Origin: Vitis vinifera
Lineage: Eukaryota; Streptophyta; Magnoliopsida; Vitales; Vitaceae
Direction of reading: 5' to 3'
Length of the DNA stretch: 64,000 nucleotides
Assembly (NCBI RefSeq): GCF_030704535.1
Contig: NC_081820.1
Location: 21,827,001-21,891,000, forward strand
Shown here: positions 63,337 to 64,000 of the stretch, one piece after another
How positions within the stretch are numbered: position 1 is the stretch's first letter
Layout: each line of letters opens with the position of its first letter
The notes under the pieces: model-generated
What the model was told of the DNA's origin: nothing
Seen by the model: only the letters and a program-made list of their open reading frames with translations
The model's database searches: none
Position numbers and translations under genes: made by a program

Positions 63337-63567
63337 TGCTCTGTTTGGATCTGTTTTTCAAAATTTCTTTTTATTTTTAATAAAAACCAATTTGAATAAT
63401 TTTATTAAAAATTAGGAAAATATTGTTTTCTACAGAGGTGTTTTTTTGGGCTTATATGCAAAATTGTTTCAAGTTTAAGAAAATTAAAAAAAATCAAATT
63501 TTGCTTATTTTGAAAATGATGAGTTTGGGCATAGGTGAAGGAAAAACAAAAGCTATCCAAATGAGCC
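63337..63567. mobile_element. MITE candidate with TTA target duplication
   Basis: The left end GCTCTGTTTGGAT and the reverse complement of the right end GGCTCATTTGGAT are near-identical inverted repeats. TTA flanks both sides (63334-63336 and 63568-63570), as for PIF/Harbinger-type elements. The interior is non-coding. Confidence 0.5.
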
Positions 63568-63629
63568 TTAACCCCGGATACTTGTAAATGTGGAGATTGC
63601 AGAACCACTCACTTTTGTACCCAGGCCGC

Positions 63630-63770
63630 AAACGATGATGGGCCGCTTGTGTTGTGGTCCCAAATTAAAGCGTCCAACAGTAGGTGGGACACTGAATGTA
63701 ATGGGCCAAATTCAGGGTCCATGAATGGCCCATTTCCGTGCAGTGGGTCCAAAATTTCTCCATCAGTAGC
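63630..63770. promoter_or_regulatory. TGGGCC cluster near right edge
   Basis: TGGGCC lies at 63639-63644 and 63702-63707, with GGCCCA at 63727-63732, in a locally GC-richer block. It could belong to a promoter of a gene beyond the window. No coding start is visible. Confidence 0.3.
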
Positions 63771-64000
63771 CTGGAAGGAGGCAGAAGATCATAATGAATT
63801 AATTACAGAGATATTGGAGCCAGATCTCAAAGATCATATGATTAATTGCAACAAATGAGAGGAAGGTTCAGTACTGTTTTTATAATTAAAAAAATTTTAA
63901 AAATAAAGACAGACTTGTAGAATAAATAATGCGAGAGTCCACCAAATATTCTTTTGAAAAAAAAATTTTCACAACCATTTTTTATTCTGAAAAAGGGATC

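Larger units (their letters stand above)
61200..64000. other. Right-hand intergenic region
   Basis: No gene is supported. It contains an AT-rich MITE-like copy (61593-61883), a 147-bp tandem duplication (62920-63214), a TTA-flanked MITE candidate (63337-63567) and a TGGGCC-rich block near the window end. A less AT-rich patch at about 62540-62650 is unexplained. Confidence 0.5.

Overview
The window is plant nuclear DNA. Genes carry short GT-AG introns, the spaces between them are very AT-rich, and there are LINE, SINE, LTR and MITE-like elements. The protein and LINE types suggest a woody eudicot, most probably grapevine (Vitis). That assignment is inference. There are no bacterial features, CRISPR arrays or operons.

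Seven protein-coding genes can be read to base resolution, six by joining exons whose phases agree at every junction: (1) CFIm25, a pre-mRNA 3'-processing factor (+, 3575-15953, 7 exons, 200 aa); (2) an intronless PPR protein (-, 17296-18981); (3) an R2R3-MYB of the LAF1/MYB18/MYB19 type (+, 28340-30020); (4) a SEC22-like longin protein with an unusual C-terminal half (-, 30625-31810); (5) a MYB17-like R2R3-MYB (+, 40006-42012); (6) a remorin (-, 42705-46953); (7) a cytochrome b561 ascorbate ferrireductase (-, 57687-60327). They do not form a pathway. Their order looks like an ancestral block whose members Arabidopsis keeps in separate pieces.

Mobile DNA: intron 2 of CFIm25 (9.6 kb) holds a nearly full-length L1-type LINE in antisense, with a poly(A) tail, a candidate 12-bp target duplication, and ORFs broken by a few stops and one frameshift. 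Intron 1 of the b561 gene holds a 124-bp tRNA-derived SINE with a perfect 15-bp target duplication. A second SINE-like head lies near 53.4 kb. LTR-like remnants lie at 1-0.6, 1.4-3.1, 51.0-52.4 and perhaps 56.2-57.0 kb. An AT-rich MITE-like family recurs at least nine times, including an inverted pair at 24.0-24.6 kb.

The intergenic DNA at 19.3-28.0, 32.3-39.4, 47.2-57.6 and 61.2-64.0 kb has no supportable gene. Much of it is built of diverged local direct duplications, the largest at 21.6-22.4 / 23.5-25.0 kb. Promoter signals worth noting are a TATA/CCAAT pair before the LAF1-like gene, CACGTG boxes before the b561 and remorin genes, and TGGGCC/TGGGCT clusters before the PPR gene and at the right edge.
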